A stretch of 36,885 nt of DNA from an uncultured Sphingomonas sp. (GCF_937859915.1 NZ_CALMAW010000051.1:1-36885); one strand, 5' to 3'; positions 22,728 through 31,846 are shown, counted from the stretch's first letter. Notes: a model not told the origin generated them from the letters alone. Numbers and translations are program-made.

Positions 22728-24005
22728 ATGCCGAACGCCGCCGTGCCGGTCCATCAGACCGAGCTGCTCCTGTCGCAGGTGCTGCTTCAGCTGATCGTGA
22801 TGATCGTCGCGGCGCGCGTGCTCAACACGCTGTTCCGGCGGATGGGTCAGCCCGGCGCGGTCGGCGAGATCGTCGCCGGGCTGCTGCTCGGCCCGTCGCT
22901 GCTCGGGCATGTCCTGCCCGGCCTGTCGGCGTCGCTGTTCACCGTCGGTGCGGCGCCGGCGATCAAGATCCTCAGCCAGATCGGGCTGATCCTGCTGATG
23001 TTCCAGATCGGCTGCGGGTTCGAATTCGGCCGGCTCGGCGCCGCGCGGCTCAAGCGGCTGACGCTGGCGACCGCGGTCGTCTCGCTCGCGGTGCCGTTCG
23101 CGCTGGGGCTGGGCATCGGCGTGCTGAGCGCGCCGCGGCTCGCGCCCGGCATCGATGCGACCGCCTATGCGCTGTTCTGCGGCGTCGCGCTGTCGATCAC
23201 CGCGGTGCCGATCCTCGGCCGCATCCTGATCGAGCGCGGGCTGGCGCAGACCGACCTCGGCGTCGTCGCGATTTCGGCGGCGGCGATCAACGACGTCGTC
23301 GGCTGGCTGATGCTCGCCGCGGTCTCGGCTTATGCGGCGGCGACGCTGACCGGCGGCGGCCTCGCGCTGCGGCTGGCGATGCTCGTCCTCTTCATGCTCG
23401 TGCTGCGCTTCGTGCTGCGGCCGCTGGTCGACCGGCTGGTCGCGCGCATCCCGTTGACCGACGGGCAATTGTCGCCCGACCTGCTGGCGACGATGCTGTG
23501 CCTCGCCTTCGCGCTGGCGCTGTGCACCTGGGCGCTCGGCATCTTCGCGATCTTCGGCGGGTTCGCCGCGGGGCTGCTGTTCCACCACCACCGCGCGGTG
23601 GTCGCGGCGTGGGACGCGCAGGTCGGGCGGCTGGTGCTGGTGCTCTTCCTGCCGATCTTCTTCACTTACACCGGGCTGCACACCAATCTGCTCGGGCTGA
23701 CGGGGTCCGACTGGGGCTGGATGCTGCTGGTGCTCGCCGCCGCGGTGCTCGGCAAGATCGTGCCCGTCTTCCTCGCCGCGCGGGCGCTTGGCGAGCCGCC
23801 GCGCCCGGCGATGACGCTCGCCGCGCTGATGAACACGCGCGCGCTGATGGAGCTGATCGTGCTCGATGCCGGGCGCTCGCTGGGCGTGATCCCGCCCGCG
23901 ATGTTCACGATGCTGGTGGTGATGGCAGTGGCGACAACGCTGATGACCGGGCCGCTGCTGACCTGGCTGCTGCCGCGCACCCACCGCGTGATGGTGGCGG
24001 CCTGA
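22728..24005 (+). CDS. CPA2-family cation/proton antiporter (425 aa)
   Basis: An inner-membrane Na+ or K+/H+ exchanger of the KefB/GerN type. The protein is hydrophobic throughout, with about 12-13 membrane segments. Family landmarks are MGQPGAVGEIVAGLLLGPSL in the first third, ALSITAVPILGRILIERGL, and an Asn-Asp pair in AAINDVVGWLML that corresponds to the ion-binding acidic segment of CPA2. A late segment, MNTRALMELIVLDAGRSLGV, is also typical. There is no C-terminal TrkA-N/RCK domain, so it is a short form. It begins 4 bp after the GH3 stop, so it is almost certainly co-transcribed with the hydrolase, an unusual partner. It converges with the GH43 gene 18 bp away; a bulged GATCGATC hairpin just inside the GH43 3' end (24038-24059) may help termination. 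Confidence 0.92.
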   Translation: MPNAAVPVHQTELLLSQVLLQLIVMIVAARVLNTLFRRMGQPGAVGEIVAGLLLGPSLLGHVLPGLSASLFTVGAAPAIKILSQIGLILLMFQIGCGFEFGRLGAARLKRLTLATAVVSLAVPFALGLGIGVLSAPRLAPGIDATAYALFCGVALSITAVPILGRILIERGLAQTDLGVVAISAAAINDVVGWLMLAAVSAYAAATLTGGGLALRLAMLVLFMLVLRFVLRPLVDRLVARIPLTDGQLSPDLLATMLCLAFALALCTWALGIFAIFGGFAAGLLFHHHRAVVAAWDAQVGRLVLVLFLPIFFTYTGLHTNLLGLTGSDWGWMLLVLAAAVLGKIVPVFLAARALGEPPRPAMTLAALMNTRALMELIVLDAGRSLGVIPPAMFTMLVVMAVATTLMTGPLLTWLLPRTHRVMVAA

Positions 24006-24023
24006 GCCGCCACACTGCGCCGA

Positions 24024-25106
24024 CTAGTCGGTGAACGGGTCGATCGTCTTGATCGATCCGTCGGGGCCGAATTGCAGCGGCGTCATCTTGACGCTGCGCA
24101 GGCTGTTGCGGTTCGACAGCTGCGTGTCGGCGTAGAAGAGATACCAGCGATCCTTGATCTCGACGATCGAATGGTGCGTTGTCCAGCCCTGCACCGGCAG
24201 CAGGAAATGGCCGCGATAGTGGAACGGCTCATAGGGAGTTGTCCCCGTCGCATAGGCGAGGAAATGCGTGTCGCCGGTCGAATAGGTGAAATAATAGACG
24301 CCGTCGCGCTTGAACATCCATGATGCCTCGAAGAAGCGGCGGTCATGGTCGCCGCCGAGCAGCGGCTTGCCCTGTTCGTCGAGGATCACGACGTCGCGCG
24401 GCTTCTCCGCCATCTGGTGGCCATCGGCGCTGAGCCGCACGACCTTGGGAGACAGCGCGGGCTTGTCATCCTGGTGCAGGTCGGTGACCGAGCCCGGCGT
24501 GTAGCGTCCGTCCGCCCAATTCTCGAGCTGGCCGCCCCAGATCCCGCCATAATACATATAGTGGCTGCCGTCGCTGTCGGCGAAGACCGCGGGGTCGATG
24601 CTGAAGCTGCCGTGCATCGGCTCGGGATCGGCCTTGAACGGGCCGGTCGGCGAGGTTCCGGTCGCGACGCCGATGCGGAACACGCCGTCGCGGTCGCGCG
24701 CCGGGAAATAGAGCAGATAATGGCCGCCGATATAGGCCGCATCGGGCGCCCACATCTGCTTCGACGCCCAGGCGACGTCCTTCACGTCGAGCGCGGGCGG
24801 GCTGATCGAGACCGGGCCGCCGACGCGGTCCATTGAGAGGATGCGATAGTCGTGCATCGCATATTCGCTGCCGAGATCGTCGTCGGGCGTCGCGGTCGGC
24901 ACGTCGTGCGAGGGATAGACGTAGATCCGGCCGCCGAAGACATGCGCCGACGGGTCCGCGGTGTAGATCGAGGTGACCAGCGGCTGCGACAGATAGTGGC
25001 GGCCATTGGGCGCCTTGGGATTGGCCTGCGGGGCGGGCGCTGCTGCCAGGCAGAGCAGAGACAGCGTGGCGATCGCCGTGCCGGCCGGGGGGAGGGGGAT
25101 GCGCAT
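24024..25106 (-). CDS. Glycoside hydrolase family 43 (beta-xylosidase/alpha-L-arabinofuranosidase) (360 aa)
   Basis: An inverting exo-enzyme acting on xylo-oligosaccharides or arabinose side chains. The five-bladed propeller catalytic triad is visible: Asp51 in TADPSAH (base), Asp171 in SFSIDPAVF (pKa modulator) and Glu260 in RRFFEASWMF (acid). A signal peptide (MRIPLPPAGTAIATLSLLCL, then AAAPA) indicates export. There is no accessory carbohydrate-binding module. ATG 25106 follows AAAGGACG. The gene lies 54 bp after the esterase, the largest gap but one in this minus-strand xylan block, and is probably its last gene. Xylosidase versus arabinofuranosidase cannot be decided by eye; the glucuronoxylan context favours xylosidase. 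Confidence 0.92.
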   Translation of the reverse strand: MRIPLPPAGTAIATLSLLCLAAAPAPQANPKAPNGRHYLSQPLVTSIYTADPSAHVFGGRIYVYPSHDVPTATPDDDLGSEYAMHDYRILSMDRVGGPVSISPPALDVKDVAWASKQMWAPDAAYIGGHYLLYFPARDRDGVFRIGVATGTSPTGPFKADPEPMHGSFSIDPAVFADSDGSHYMYYGGIWGGQLENWADGRYTPGSVTDLHQDDKPALSPKVVRLSADGHQMAEKPRDVVILDEQGKPLLGGDHDRRFFEASWMFKRDGVYYFTYSTGDTHFLAYATGTTPYEPFHYRGHFLLPVQGWTTHHSIVEIKDRWYLFYADTQLSNRNSLRSVKMTPLQFGPDGSIKTIDPFTD

Positions 25107-25160
25107 GTTCGTCCTTTCGAGACCGCTAGGGCCAAATGTGGGAAGCCTGAAGATGAGATC

Positions 25161-26423
25161 CTATCGGCGATGCGTCTGCCCCGCGTCGGTCTGATCGGCG
25201 AATAGCGCGACGGGGATGGCGTCCGCCATCGCCCGATAGCCGGCCGGCGAGGGATGGAGATGGTCGCCGCTGTCGAACGCGGCGCGCAGGCGTCGCGCAT
25301 CGGCCGGATCGCGAACGACCGCGTCGAAGTCGACGACCGCGTCGAAATGGCCCGGGCGGCGGATCCAGTCATTGACCGCCTGTCGGTCCGCCTCGTTGGC
25401 GGCATCGGGGTGATAATAGCCCGAGCCGCCATCGGGCATGACCGTGCAGCCGACGATCCGCACGCCATGTGCATGGGCGCGTGCGATCATCTGCCGATAG
25501 GCGCCGATCATCGCGGCGACGAGCGCGGCATGGTCTGCAGCGCCGACCGGATGCTCGCGGGTCAAGGTGCCGAGGTCGTTGATGCCCTCGAGCACCAGCA
25601 CGGTGCGCACACCCGCCGGTGTGAGCACGTCGCGATCGAAGCGGGCTAGCGCATTGGGCCCGAGCCCGTCCTGCAGCAGCCGGTTGCCGCCGATCCCGGC
25701 ATTGAGCACCGAGACCGATGCCGTCCGCGGGTCGGCCTGCAACCGCGCGGCGAGATCGTCGGGCCAGCGATCATTGCCGTTGGTGCTGGCACCATGGCCG
25801 TCGGTGATCGAATCGCCGAAGGCGACGACCGCGCCCGCCCGGCTCGGCGCCGCGATCTCGACGCTCGCGAGCTGATACCAATGGTCGATCGTCTTGGCGC
25901 CGGGCAGGTCGCCATCGCCGCCATGCGCGCCGGCCAGGATGTAGCTGGTCGAGCGAGAACCGGGATGCCCGGTCTGCCGCGCGGGCGCGTCCGGCAGATG
26001 GAGGCTGATCGCGAGGTCGGCCCCGGCGCGGACGTCGAGATCGACGGGATCGGACCAATAGTCCGCGCCGACCGGGATGACGACGCCGGCCGCGCCCCCG
26101 AACAGCAGCGCGCGATCCGATCCGCCGATCAGCGCGGCGCCCGACGGGGCTCGTGCGAGCGCGACGTGCGCGCCATCGATGGCGAGCGGCGCGGTGCCGA
26201 AGGCGTTGGAGAAGCGCACCCGCAGCTGGCGCCCACCGGCCGAGACGTGGACGATCTGGCGCAGCGTCGCGTCGTGCAGATCGTCCGAGGCGGCGGCATT
26301 TTGCGGCTCGGGGATCTGCTGCGCCGACGTCCAGGTCGCGACCCAATGCGGCGCGGGCGGCGCCGCGGCGATCGTCGCCGACGCGAGCAGGAGCGCGGCG
26401 AAGGGCTTGATGGTTTTGGACAC
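25161..26423 (-). CDS. SGNH/GDSL esterase, XynE-like (420 aa)
   Basis: Probably a periplasmic carbohydrate esterase that removes acetyl groups from xylan. The SGNH blocks are visible: the nucleophile Ser205 in AFGDSITDG, GIGGNRLL with the oxyanion Gly/Asn, GINDLG, and Asp387/His390 in GDHLHPSPAGYR. A 200-residue N-terminal region, beginning WVATWTSAQQ, is typical of the XynE-like SGNH group. I prefer GTG 26423, which has GAGGAG 7 nt upstream and gives a good signal peptide (MSKTIKPFAALLLASATIAA). The in-frame ATG 26438 overlaps the GH115 stop (ATGA) and is the alternative. The frame continues open to 27410, but that overlaps GH115 and is not coding. Acetyl removal exposes xylan to the GH10, GH67 and GH115 enzymes encoded around it. 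Confidence 0.9.
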   Translation of the reverse strand: MSKTIKPFAALLLASATIAAAPPAPHWVATWTSAQQIPEPQNAAASDDLHDATLRQIVHVSAGGRQLRVRFSNAFGTAPLAIDGAHVALARAPSGAALIGGSDRALLFGGAAGVVIPVGADYWSDPVDLDVRAGADLAISLHLPDAPARQTGHPGSRSTSYILAGAHGGDGDLPGAKTIDHWYQLASVEIAAPSRAGAVVAFGDSITDGHGASTNGNDRWPDDLAARLQADPRTASVSVLNAGIGGNRLLQDGLGPNALARFDRDVLTPAGVRTVLVLEGINDLGTLTREHPVGAADHAALVAAMIGAYRQMIARAHAHGVRIVGCTVMPDGGSGYYHPDAANEADRQAVNDWIRRPGHFDAVVDFDAVVRDPADARRLRAAFDSGDHLHPSPAGYRAMADAIPVALFADQTDAGQTHRR

Positions 26424-26434
26424 GCGATCGCTCC

Positions 26435-29245
26435 TCATGGAATCCGGAAACTCTCTTCGGGGCCGAGCGCTTCGGCCGAGATCGGGGTGTGGGTGATCAT
26501 CAGGCGCTGCGCCGAGAGGCCGGGATCGATCATCCACAGATGCACGACATGATGCCCGGCGGTCGCGACAGTGTGCGTCGTCGTGGACACGCGCGCCGCG
26601 GCGATCACCGCCTTGCCCCAGGCCGCCTGGCTGTCGCCCGCCAGCACGTCGGCGACCTGCGGCGCGGCGTCGTCGATCGCGACCGCGTAGCGCAGCCCGC
26701 GATTGCCCACCGTGTCGAGCGAGGGCGAGACGATCAGGTTGAGCGTGAGCGCGCCCGACTGTTGCAGGAACACCGGATAGTCGAGCGACGGGCCCTTGCC
26801 GGGCGCCTGCGCGGCGGCGGTCTGCGGGAAGGGTTCGACCGCCGCGCCATAGCGGCCCATGCCGGGGACGACGCGCCACGCCGCGCCGCCCGCCGGGATC
26901 GCGCGGTCGAAATGGGCGGCGTCGATCGCGACATGACCGTCCGCCTCGACGAAGCCGGCGTGCGGCGCGGGATCCGGATGGTTGACGGCCACCACCGGCA
27001 CGGTCGTCCGTACGCCGTTCGGTCCGGTGATCAGAATCTTGGCCTGCGCGGTACCCACCGGCGCGCGCGACCAGTCGACTGTCAGTCGGATCGCCGTCGT
27101 ATCCGCGCCGACCGAACCGCTCTGCGGGTCGAGCGACAGCCAGGCCGCATCCGACCGTGCCGCAAACCGCGCCGGCGTCGTGCCGCGATCGAACAGGTCG
27201 ATGGCATGATCCTGCGCACCGAAGCGCTCGATCGTGATCGGGACGGGCGCCGCGCCGGGCATCGCTGCGTCGATCGTCTGGTCGGGGACCTGGACGCCCA
27301 GTGCCGCCGCCGTCGGCACCGCGATACGCCGCACCGCGGGCATCACATCGACCGGCGGCTCCTGCCAGCCGGTATAGCCGATGTGCGTCTGCGCCATCAT
27401 GTGCGGCCACTTGCCGCTGGCGCGCGTCTCGTAGCGGCGCGCGATCACCTTGTCCTCGGCGAAATAACGCTCGGCCGCGTCGGCGAGCGCATTGGTGTCG
27501 GCGCGGCCCTGCGCGGCGTGCAACCGGTTACGCGCGACGGTGACGTAGAGGCGGTTGAGGTTCTCCGCTGCCTCGACGTCGTGGAGCACGAGCTCGTAAT
27601 AGGCGTCCTGCGCGTCGGCCGGCAGCGCCGCGCCCACGCGCCGCGCGTCCGTCTCGAGCGCGTCATAGTCGGCGAGCACGCGCTCGGCTTCATGGTCCCG
27701 CGTCAGGCTCCAGCTGTCGGGCGAGAGCAGCTCGAACTTGCGCCGCGCCGCGAAGCGCGTGGTGCGATCGAGGATGTCGGCGATCGCGTCGGCCTGCGCC
27801 GCGCCGAACTGCTGCGCGGCCCATTGCCGCTGATAGTCGGGCAGCCGGGCCAGCGGCCACGCCTCGGGATCCCAGGCGTAATCGAGGAAGAAGCTGGTCG
27901 GCAGCTCGAGCGGCTTGAGATCGCCGACATTGGCGATCCACAGCCGATCGGCGCCCGCGCTGCGCGCTAGGCTCATCTGGTCCCAGGTGCGCGCGATCTG
28001 GCTGCTGTTGATCCATTTATAGTTACGCGGGCCACCGACATAGTCGAAATGATAATAGATGCCGTAGCCACCGCGCCGCGTGTCGCCGGGCTTGGGCAGG
28101 CGGCGCAGGTTTCCCCAATTGTCGTCGGAGAAGAGCAGGGTGACGTCGTCGGGGACGCGCATGCCCTGGTCGTAATAGTCCTGCACCTCCTTGTAGAGCG
28201 CCCAGACCTGCGGCGTCTCGTCGGCGGGCTTGCCGGTGACGTCGGCGATGATCGCGCGCTGGTCGCGGACGATCGTCTCGAGCAGCGGGATCGCGGTGCC
28301 CTTGCTCATCGGCTCGTCGCCGTCGCCGCGCATGCCGATCGTGACGAGATGGTCGCTGCCCGCGGCGCGCGCGAGCCCGGTCCGCCAGAAGTCGCGGAGC
28401 ACCGGCGCGTTGGTCGCATAATCCCACGCGCCTTTGCCGTAGCGCGCCCATTCGACATGCGCGCGCATCATCGGCTCGTGATGCGAGGTGCCGATGATCA
28501 CGCCATAGCGTTCGGCGGCGTCCTTATTGGTGGCGTCGTCGTCGTAGAAGGCCTTGCCCCACATCGCGGGCCAGACGAGATTGCCCTTGAGGCGCAGCAC
28601 CAGCTCGAACAGCCGGCCGTAGAAAGCATGATTGAAGCCGCCATAGGTCGCGTCGACCCACCCTTTCAGCGCAGGGTCCTCGTCGTTGAGGAAGAGGCCG
28701 CGATAGCGGACGCGGGGATAGTCGGCGCGCGCGCCCGAGGCCGCGAACAGCGCGTCGGCATGATGCACGGGCACGTCGGCCCACCACGACCAAGGCGACA
28801 CGCCGATCCGCGCCGACAGGTCGTAGGCGCCGTAGATCGCGCCGCGGCGATCATGGCCGGCGACGATCAGCGCGCGCGATATCCCCGGCGCGGGCCGGTC
28901 GACGACCTGCTGCAAAAAGCCTTCCCATCGGTCGGGCACCGGCTGCAGCCGATGCTGCGCGATCAGGCGATCGATCAGCGCATTATGCCCGACGACCCCG
29001 ACGACCACCGCCATCTGCGTGTCGCCGGTGGTCGATCCCGCGACCCGGCCGAGGTCGTGCTGAAGGTCGGCGGCGGCGCGCTGCACGGTGGGATCGTCGC
29101 GCGGATCGGTCTGCACGGTGGCGATCCGGCCAGCCGCGATCAGCGCCATCGCCCCCGGTGCCGGCGTCGCCGACACCGCGAGAGGCTCGGCCCGCAGGGC
29201 GGGCGCGAGCAGCGCACCGGCGATCAGGGCGAGACCGTATCTCAC
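26435..29245 (-). CDS. GH115 xylan alpha-1,2-glucuronidase (936 aa)
   Basis: Removes (4-O-methyl-)glucuronic acid from xylan, including internal positions. The sequence has the long GH115 layout: an N-terminal domain with GHDRRGAIYGAYDLSARIGV and PWSWWADVPVHH, then the barrel with GLFLNDEDPAL, VWPAMWGKAFYDDD, GTSHHEPMMRAHVEWARYG and DDNWGNLRRLP, then helical and C-terminal beta domains (VPVVAVNHP...). The signal peptide is MRYGLALIAGALLAPALRA, so it is exported. The GTG start at 29245 overlaps the GH10 stop (GTGA), implying coupled translation, and its own TGA overlaps an ATG of the esterase frame. Length is within the family range. A GH67 enzyme of overlapping function is encoded in the same locus on the other strand, usually read as division of labour (GH67 acts only on terminal residues). 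Confidence 0.95.
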   Translation of the reverse strand: MRYGLALIAGALLAPALRAEPLAVSATPAPGAMALIAAGRIATVQTDPRDDPTVQRAAADLQHDLGRVAGSTTGDTQMAVVVGVVGHNALIDRLIAQHRLQPVPDRWEGFLQQVVDRPAPGISRALIVAGHDRRGAIYGAYDLSARIGVSPWSWWADVPVHHADALFAASGARADYPRVRYRGLFLNDEDPALKGWVDATYGGFNHAFYGRLFELVLRLKGNLVWPAMWGKAFYDDDATNKDAAERYGVIIGTSHHEPMMRAHVEWARYGKGAWDYATNAPVLRDFWRTGLARAAGSDHLVTIGMRGDGDEPMSKGTAIPLLETIVRDQRAIIADVTGKPADETPQVWALYKEVQDYYDQGMRVPDDVTLLFSDDNWGNLRRLPKPGDTRRGGYGIYYHFDYVGGPRNYKWINSSQIARTWDQMSLARSAGADRLWIANVGDLKPLELPTSFFLDYAWDPEAWPLARLPDYQRQWAAQQFGAAQADAIADILDRTTRFAARRKFELLSPDSWSLTRDHEAERVLADYDALETDARRVGAALPADAQDAYYELVLHDVEAAENLNRLYVTVARNRLHAAQGRADTNALADAAERYFAEDKVIARRYETRASGKWPHMMAQTHIGYTGWQEPPVDVMPAVRRIAVPTAAALGVQVPDQTIDAAMPGAAPVPITIERFGAQDHAIDLFDRGTTPARFAARSDAAWLSLDPQSGSVGADTTAIRLTVDWSRAPVGTAQAKILITGPNGVRTTVPVVAVNHPDPAPHAGFVEADGHVAIDAAHFDRAIPAGGAAWRVVPGMGRYGAAVEPFPQTAAAQAPGKGPSLDYPVFLQQSGALTLNLIVSPSLDTVGNRGLRYAVAIDDAAPQVADVLAGDSQAAWGKAVIAAARVSTTTHTVATAGHHVVHLWMIDPGLSAQRLMITHTPISAEALGPEESFRIP

Positions 29246-30366
29246 GCGCGCGCACCGGCGTTGGCGAAGGTCTCGGCGAGCGCGGTACGCAGCGGCTTGG
29301 GCGCGAAGGCGTCGTCATAGGGGGTCGGGCGCTTGGCGAGGCCGGCGGTCCGCGGGCGGAATTGCTGCAGCCAGCTATAGCGGTCGGACAGACCCCAGGC
29401 GACGACGCAATCGAGCTGCGGATAGCCGAGCATCAGTTCGGCATAGGCGCGGCCATAGTCGGCCACCGCCTGGTCGCGCGCGGCGGGCGGCGGCGGAAGC
29501 GCGCGGTCGTCGACGTCGAATTCGGTGACCAGCAGCCGATAGCCCATGCCGACGACCGCATCGAGGAAGGCGCGCCAGGCCTTCTCCTGGCGGCCACCGA
29601 ACGGCGCCGCACCCTGTTCCGGGCCGCCGCCGATATGGCTCTGGACGCCCAGCGCATCGACGGGCACGCCGCGCGCGCGGAACCCCTGCAGCAAGCGCAG
29701 CACGCCCGCGCGATGCGCCTCGAAGCCGGGCTCCCAGCTCATATAGTCGTTATACACCAGCTGGGCGTGCGGGGCGGCGGCGCGCGCGGTGTGGAAGGCA
29801 AGATCGACCAGCGGCTCGGTCCCGCCGTAGGCGCGCGACAAGGTGGTTTCGCGCAGCGCGCCGGTCTCCGAGACCACGGTCTCGTTGACGACGTCGAAGC
29901 TGCGGATCTTTGGGGCGTAGCGCGTCACGACGGTGCGGACATGCTCGACCAGCAGGCGTCCGGCCTCCGCCCGCGGGTCGGTCCCGAAATCGTGCGCCGC
30001 GACCCATTTGGGGAAGCGTTCCTCGCGGTGCCACAGCATGGTGTGGCCGCGCACCTGGATGGCCGCGGCATCCGCCCAGGCGACGATCCGGTCGGCGGCG
30101 CGAAAATCGAAATGATCGGCGTCGGGCCGCAGCGCCTGCCATTTGAGTTCGTTCTCGGGGGTGATCAGCCCGCATTGCGCCGCGACCAGCGCGCGATAGG
30201 CGGGGTCGGCGAAATTGCCGCCGCCGAGGCACGTCCCGAACCGTCGGCCGCTGCGGCGCGCGAGCTGGTCGAGCGACGCCGCCGGGGCTGCCGCAAAAGC
30301 GGGCAGCGCCGGCAGAAGCGCCGTTGCGCCGGCAAGCGCCAGCAGATCGCGTCGATCGATCGTCAT
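29242..30366 (-). CDS. GH10 endo-beta-1,4-xylanase (374 aa)
   Basis: Cuts the xylan backbone and leaves oligosaccharides whose glucuronosyl residue sits at the non-reducing end, the preferred GH67 substrate. The retaining GH10 pair is visible: acid/base Glu162 in SFDVVNETV and nucleophile Glu282 in LLVTEFDVDD. Other family landmarks are ENELKWQALRP, RGHTMLWH, and WGLSDRYSWL near the end. The N-terminus MTIDRRDLLALAGATALLPA carries twin arginines before a hydrophobic stretch, so export by the Tat pathway is likely; neighbouring enzymes have ordinary Sec signals. There is no carbohydrate-binding module, which fits a periplasmic enzyme acting on imported oligosaccharides. The start is ATG 30366, 65 bp after uxaC, and the stop overlaps the GH115 GTG. 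Confidence 0.96.
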   Translation of the reverse strand: MTIDRRDLLALAGATALLPALPAFAAAPAASLDQLARRSGRRFGTCLGGGNFADPAYRALVAAQCGLITPENELKWQALRPDADHFDFRAADRIVAWADAAAIQVRGHTMLWHREERFPKWVAAHDFGTDPRAEAGRLLVEHVRTVVTRYAPKIRSFDVVNETVVSETGALRETTLSRAYGGTEPLVDLAFHTARAAAPHAQLVYNDYMSWEPGFEAHRAGVLRLLQGFRARGVPVDALGVQSHIGGGPEQGAAPFGGRQEKAWRAFLDAVVGMGYRLLVTEFDVDDRALPPPPAARDQAVADYGRAYAELMLGYPQLDCVVAWGLSDRYSWLQQFRPRTAGLAKRPTPYDDAFAPKPLRTALAETFANAGARA

Positions 30367-30430
30367 GCCACCGCCTCCTCATGGACGCGCACGGAACGCC
30401 CGCGCGCTTGGGCGAATGCCTCGCGCGGCG

Positions 30431-31846
30431 TCACAACTTGTAAGCCTGCTTCGCCAGGTCATAGGCCAGTGCCCGGGCGACCGCGTGCGCCTCGTCCTCG
30501 TCGAGCCGATGTTCGGCGACGAGGCCGGCGAGGAAGGTGCAGTCCATCCGCCGCGCGACGTCGTGCCGCGCCGGGATCGAGAGGAAGGCGCGGGTGTCGT
30601 CGTTGAAGCCGACGCTGTTGTAGAAGCCTGCGGTTTCGGTGGTGCGCTCGCGGAAGCGACGCATGCCCTCGGGGCTGTCGTGGAACCACCAGGGCGGGCC
30701 AAGCCGCAGCGCGGCATAATGGCCGGCGAGCGGCGCGAGTTCGCGCGAATAGACGTCCTCGTCGAGCGTGAACAGGATCAGCGTCAGGCGCGGGTCCTGG
30801 CCATAGCCGTCGAGCAGCGGCTTGAGCGCACGAACGAATTCGCCCGGCACCGGGATGTCGGCGCCCTTGTCGCGCCCGAAGCGCGCGAGCAGCGCGGGGT
30901 TGTGGCTGCGATAGACGCCGGGATGCAACTGCATCACCATGCCGTCGTCGATCGACATGCGCGCCATCTCGACGAGCATGTGCCCGCGGAACCGCTCCGC
31001 CTCGTCGGCGGTCACCGGCCCCTGGCGGACCTTCGCGTAAAGCGCCTCGATCTCGGCCGGCGGCAGGTCGATGGTGAAGGCGGTCGGATGCCCATGGTCG
31101 GTCGAGGTCGCGCCCGCCGCGCGGAAATGGCGGCGTCGCGCGCGGTGCGCCGCGAGATAGCCCGCGAAGGCCGACACGTCCTCGCCCGAAACCGCGCCGA
31201 AGCGCTCCAGATTGGCAAGGAAGCCGGGCGTCTCCGGATCCATCACGGGATCGGGGCGATAGGCGGTGATCACGCGTCCGCCCCACCCGCTTTCGCGGAT
31301 CGCGCGGTGATGGTCGAGCGGATCGAGCGGGCTTTCGGTGGTCGCGATCAGCTCGATCCCGAAGCGCTCGAACAGCGCGCGCGGGCGGAAGGCTTCGGTC
31401 TTGAGCGCGGCGTCGATGGCGTCGTAATACTGGTCCGCGGTCGCCGCCTCGAGCCGGACGTCGAGGCCGAACACGTCGGCGAACACCCAGTCGAGCCACA
31501 GCCGCGTCGGCGTGCCGCGGAACAGATGGTAGTTCTGCGCGAACAGCCGCCAGATCGCGCGCGGATCCTGCTCGGTCGGCGAGCCGTCGACCGTCGGCAC
31601 ACCCAGCGCGTCGAGCGATATGCCCTGGCTGCTCAGCATGCGAAGCAGATAATGGTCGGGGATGATCAGCAGTTCGGCGGGGTTGGCGAAGGGCGCATTG
31701 CCCGCGAACCAGGCCGGATCGGTGTGGCCGTGCGGGCTGATGATCGGCAGCGTCGCGACGCCCGCATAGAGCCGCTGCGCGATCGCGCGCGTGGCGGGAT
31801 CGGCGGGAAAGAGGCGGTCGGGGTGCAGTGTCAGTGGCGTGGTCAT
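30431..31846 (-). CDS. uxaC: Glucuronate (uronate) isomerase (471 aa)
   Basis: A cytoplasmic enzyme converting D-glucuronate to D-fructuronate (and galacturonate to tagaturonate), the first step of the hexuronate pathway. Length matches UxaC (about 470 aa). Characteristic segments are LPIISPHGHTDPAWF with the metal-binding His pair (39, 41), ANPAELLIIPDHYLLRML, TESPLDPLDHH, MVMQLHPGVYRSHN, and WWFHDSPEGMRRFRE followed by TAGFYNSVGFNDDTRAF near the end. No signal peptide. The ATG 31846 overlaps the stop of the upstream permease (ATGA). It would process glucuronate brought in by that permease after release by the GH67 and GH115 enzymes. The later steps (UxuB, UxuA, KdgK, Eda) are not in the window. 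The 64-bp gap before the GH10 gene holds nothing obvious. Confidence 0.97.
   Translation of the reverse strand: MTTPLTLHPDRLFPADPATRAIAQRLYAGVATLPIISPHGHTDPAWFAGNAPFANPAELLIIPDHYLLRMLSSQGISLDALGVPTVDGSPTEQDPRAIWRLFAQNYHLFRGTPTRLWLDWVFADVFGLDVRLEAATADQYYDAIDAALKTEAFRPRALFERFGIELIATTESPLDPLDHHRAIRESGWGGRVITAYRPDPVMDPETPGFLANLERFGAVSGEDVSAFAGYLAAHRARRRHFRAAGATSTDHGHPTAFTIDLPPAEIEALYAKVRQGPVTADEAERFRGHMLVEMARMSIDDGMVMQLHPGVYRSHNPALLARFGRDKGADIPVPGEFVRALKPLLDGYGQDPRLTLILFTLDEDVYSRELAPLAGHYAALRLGPPWWFHDSPEGMRRFRERTTETAGFYNSVGFNDDTRAFLSIPARHDVARRMDCTFLAGLVAEHRLDEDEAHAVARALAYDLAKQAYKL

Noticed and set aside
24020-24031. Perfect palindrome CCGACTAGTCGG between antiporter and GH43
   Set aside because: It overlaps the GH43 stop, has no loop for a hairpin and no promoter to regulate; probably chance.
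26489-29320. Long plus-strand ORFs (26489-27970, 28049-29320) opposite GH115
   Set aside because: Antisense shadows of a clear GH115 gene.
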